Shown: positions 33,203 through 35,698 of the stretch, one piece after another | Layout: each line of letters opens with the position of its first letter | How positions within the stretch are numbered: the first letter of the stretch is position 1 | From: Gnetum montanum | Lineage: Eukaryota; Streptophyta; Gnetopsida; Gnetales; Gnetaceae | DNA length: 35,698 bases | Assembly (NCBI GenBank): GCA_015680685.1 | Contig: MNCI01036648.1 | Span: forward strand, 2,207-37,904 | Reading direction: 5' to 3' | Program-made: the position numbers and the translations under genes | Notes under the pieces: generated by a model | Databases searched by the model: none | Told to the model about the DNA's origin: nothing | What the model saw: only the letters and a program-made list of their open reading frames with translations

Positions 33203-33423
33203 GGTTGGTAAATAATGACAATAAGGATACAGATCACAACGGAAAAGGCAAACTAAGATAATAATCAGGGCTTTCTATCTTGTAGGATTCTAAAGGAATC
33301 ATCAGAGCGACCGATCTACACCACACAATCCCATAGACAACCTCGGAGGTATTACCTTTACATTGATTGACAATGGGTACAGACATCTTACAAGACTACC
33401 CGTAAAATGTGGATTGAATATCT
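33203..33423 (-). other. Leader of element 3 between PBS and gag
   Basis: About 220 bp without coding content on the minus strand; the place where packaging signals would be expected. I see no specific motif. Confidence 0.4.
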
Positions 33424-33442
33424 GGCCCTCCTTCTAGCACTA
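33424..33442 (-). other. Candidate primer-binding site of element 3
   Basis: The minus strand reads TAGTGCTAGAAGGAGGGCC, six bases inside the 5' LTR end (GTTACA-gttttc). With the first triplet as TGG (one transition) this is the form of a site complementary to a tRNA 3' end (CCA). Tat-lineage elements often use a tRNA-Arg; the exact tRNA could not be checked. Confidence 0.5.
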
Positions 33443-33448
33443 GAAAAC

Positions 33449-34932
33449 TGTAACGATAGAAAACGTTGGTTTCTGGAAATACCGAACGAAAGTCCATCTA
33501 CACAGTTCTAACCCTGGATCCGTGTGAGGACTGTGCTGGAGAGAAAACGAATCCAAGGTGCCCTGAACGGTCTTGTCAATCAGATAGGGACTTACTTGAT
33601 CAGTAAAAATTTTGTGATATTAAGATGACAAACTAATGGTTCTTTATGAGAAGATATAATATTGTTAACTTCGAAGATAATTGAAAACGATGTAATCAAT
33701 TTAAAGCGGTTTGCGAGATTCATGTAAATAGGAGACAAGAGATCAGATTTAGAACGCAGGCAATCCCAAGATCTGGGATTCAACTCACGAACCAAATATA
33801 TTAGATACAATGATTATAAGCAGACTTACATTTAAGTGAAGTACATGCCAACAACAAGAAGGTTGTTCAAATATGAAGCAAGGAAAGGTCGATCTACCTT
33901 GTTCTAGTGGATCTGGGTACAAGGAGGTTGGTCTTGAAGCAGAATGTCCGTCAAACAGCTATTTCTGACCAAAGGTTCTTGCCAATTGTCTTCGATATTC
34001 TTGTGATTACTGATCCTCTTTGTTCTCTTGTCAATCCTTGCTAAAAGTTGTCAAACATTGCCAATGAAAAAAACATCACCCACAGAGAAAATCTGTTAAT
34101 ATTAGGAGAAATTTTTGCCAACCCTTTGATCTTTGTTGACTGGAGTATTTATAAGATTAGGGTCAAGAGAAAAACGCGATTTAGATGACACGTGTCCTAA
34201 ACCTGCAAAATGTCATAGACCTAATGTGTTTTTTGTTGAAGCTTGTGGTGCCATACTGCCTTACTTTCTAAAGCATAACGCATCGTAAACCACTCTTGTA
34301 GGAGCTTTGGCAACAAACTGTCCTTTGATTATGTTGCAATACTCTAGAGAGTGTATTATGACATATGAACTACTGATTTCTGAATTGTGTTGTCATTACT
34401 TGCATTACGCTACGTTATATTAAATTACGCATCATAGCGTAATTCAGTGTAAAATAGCGAAAGTACAAAAAGTTAAAGTTTTCTCGCCATGCTTCCTCTA
34501 TTTCTGATCAACCCTTTTTTGGGGTTTATTACGTTACACTGCGTAATATAGTGTAATAGCCCCCTTAATCCAAGAAAGAAAACTTGTTGAAATGCGTGGC
34601 ATGCTGCAGATCATTGCTTAAACCTTGGGATTTTTGCTAGGTCATCGAAGTCTTGAATGTTTGCCATCTTTGATGTTGCGGTGGACTGCCTTTGACATTA
34701 CGCTGTGTAACGCGACATTACGGTATGTTGCATAATGCAGCGTAGTATGTTAAAAGTTAAGATTTTTGAAACATAGAAAACTCGCAAAGTTGAAGGCTTG
34801 CCACTGTGCACCCATCGTTTTGTTCTATCTTCTAAAATTTATTTGTACTGTGTTGTGCCTTGTCACGACTCCTTGCCTGAATCGCTAGATTTTTACAAAC
34901 CGTCGAGGCCTCAAAATTGTTATGGTGTTTCA
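33449..34932 (-). repeat. 5' LTR of Tat-like element 3
   Basis: 1484 bp in plus orientation tgtaacga...ggtgtttca, that is TG...CA, flanked on the right by the target duplication CCAGT. On the minus strand it begins TGAAACACC. U3 is about 780 bp long and rich in inverted ATTACGC/GCGTAAT words (34330-34750). A TATA box lies at 34146-34153, leaving about 700 bp for R and U5. Confidence 0.88.
34146..34153 (-). promoter_or_regulatory. TATA box of element 3 (5' LTR)
   Basis: The minus strand reads CTTATAAATACTCCAG; the same TATAAATA is kept in the other LTR at 17699-17706. It would set the start of the genomic RNA about 30 bp downstream, inside the LTR. Confidence 0.6.
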
Positions 34933-34937
34933 CCAGT
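34933..34937. repeat. Target-site duplication of element 3 (right copy, CCAGT)
   Basis: Directly follows the LTR terminus ...tttca and equals 16980-16984. Confidence 0.85.
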
Positions 34938-35520
34938 GTTATGTATCGTTGATCGTAGGTTCTGATACCCAACCTCCTCACCATCATTAGGAGAGGAAAC
35001 ATCATTTGTTAGAGAACCCATTATAATGGGTTCCTCATCTCCTGTTTCGCTAAGGACATGCGGACCTTTGCCCTTCATCAGTGTATGTTGGCTCTCCTGC
35101 CTTAAGTCCCTGATATGTTGTGCTTCTGTGGAATGATAATCCCTCATGTCAAAGTCTTCTACAATGTATTCAGCATATAATTCTATCATGCCAATGTGTG
35201 CCAAGGCATGGAAGAGCATGTTAGGGACTGATTGGTCTGGGGATAACACAATGTTACCTTGCAAATCTCTCCATTGCAGCTATTCATCTTGATGGAGGAT
35301 AAAGGTAAAGTTTGGAATATACTCATCGGGATGAGTATAGACTATCCGGTATTGTTGAGGACTTGGCTGATTTCGGTTATGCGTTTTTGATTGCCAACTG
35401 TTTCGTGTATTATCCCTAGGCGGTGAGTTGCTCTTGTTAGAAAAGAGATTTTTATCGGTGTGCTAATTATCGTTATATAATTTTTTATCTTTATTAACCC
35501 GAAGGTTTGTTTAGGCTCCC
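34938..35520 (-). pseudogene. Gag N-terminus of element 2
   Basis: The minus-strand frame is open from about 35264 to the element-3 junction (LSPDQSVPNMLFHALAHIGM, ELYAEYIVEDFDMRDYHSTE, NDGEEVGYQNLRSTIHNTG). Above 35264 it continues in frame past one TAG (HQDE-stop-LQWRDL) with polar sequence back to about 35430, where another stop occurs. No clear start codon is seen. Joined across the target duplication it reads on into 16979 and below without a shift. I do not recognise a separate domain here; it is the N-terminal extension of an Athila-like Gag. Confidence 0.7.
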
Positions 35521-35568
35521 AACAATGTGAGTAATATCCTATGTTCTACTTAGCACACAATCACTTAG

Positions 35569-35586
35569 TCCCCAGCAATGACACCA
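35569..35586 (-). other. Primer-binding site of element 2
   Basis: The minus strand reads TGGTGTCATTGCTGGGGA one base from the LTR end. The site I know from Athila/Calypso elements, complementary to tRNA-Asp, is TGGCGCCGTTGCCGGGGA. The four differences are all transitions and lie at or next to CG dinucleotides of the intact form. Confidence 0.8.
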
Positions 35587-35587
35587 A

Positions 35588-35698
35588 TGATGAGTGGCGA
35601 GGTACCCCTACACTCAACCATATGAATACAAGCGTAGCATGAACGATCTAGTCGAACTCCGCAGACTAAGTGCCTACACGCCCCATGGAACACTTAGG
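35588..35698 (-). repeat. 5' LTR of Athila-like element 2 (partial, runs off the window)
   Basis: The first 111 bp (in plus direction) of the same LTR as 9138-10009: tgatgagtggcgaggtaccc and so on. With the PBS on its left, it is the 5' LTR of the minus-strand element. The rest, the target duplication and the missing 5' half of element 1 should follow beyond 35698. Confidence 0.88.

Noticed and set aside
1-35698. CRISPR arrays, tRNA or rRNA genes, bacterial operons
   Set aside because: No regularly spaced identical repeats with unique spacers, no cloverleaf or rRNA words noticed by eye, and all recognisable coding belongs to plant retroelements.

Overview
This window is plant nuclear DNA made almost entirely of old, nested LTR retrotransposons. 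I see no ordinary host gene, no bacterial gene organisation, no rRNA, tRNA or CRISPR. The size of the elements, their decay by point mutation more than by deletion, and their age would fit a large, slowly evolving plant genome such as a gymnosperm; that is inference, and the species cannot be named from the sequence.

Layout, oldest to youngest. (0) 1-707 holds two remnants: a minus-strand LINE-type endonuclease piece and a plus-strand Ty3/gypsy integrase piece. (1) An Athila-like Ty3/gypsy element on the minus strand is inserted at 708. Its 3' LTR is 708-1604, followed by an env-like gene (1850-4690), a non-coding stretch, and integrase, RNase H and part of RT up to 9137. Its 5' part lies beyond the window. 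(2) A second Athila-like element of related type, also minus, is inserted in the RT of the first. Its 3' LTR is 9138-10009, pol 11673-14044, an N gap 14045-14317, PR/gag 14318-16979, the gag N-terminus 34938-35520, PBS 35569-35586, and the start of the 5' LTR from 35588. (3) A 17,948-bp Tat/Ogre-like element, minus, is inserted in the gag of the second (16985-34932, target duplication CCAGT). Deleting it restores an in-frame gag junction. It has LTRs of about 1.48 kb, gag-PR at 29432-33202, RT, two RNase H domains and integrase at 20036-23504, and tandem repeats in its 3' UTR.

The most interesting feature is in the Tat-like element. Between its PR and RT lies about 5.9 kb that looks like an enlarged version of the PR-RT intron known from Ogre elements. 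Inside it, on the opposite strand, is a spliced gene: seven exons from 24082 to 28484 with six introns (five with GT-AG donors close to consensus), phases that match at every junction, and 3156 nt of combined coding length, exactly 1052 codons. It carries 21 in-frame nonsense codons but needs no frameshift. Because its introns are antisense to the element's RNA, they would survive retrotransposition. Its layout resembles that of the sense-strand env-like gene of element 1: a start of the form M-A-P-basic, a plant-mobile/transposon-like domain, then coiled coil and a charged or Pro-rich tail.

How the parts work together: in each element gag packages RNA, PR processes, RT/RNase H copies from the PBS and PPT, integrase inserts, and the LTR U3 drives transcription. 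All copies here are dead. Examples are the RT motif FTND in element 1 and the PR motif DSS in element 2, plus many stops in all three. LTR differences, counted by hand, are mostly transitions: 13 of 111 compared bases in element 2 and about 30 of 325 in element 3. That agrees with the nesting order.
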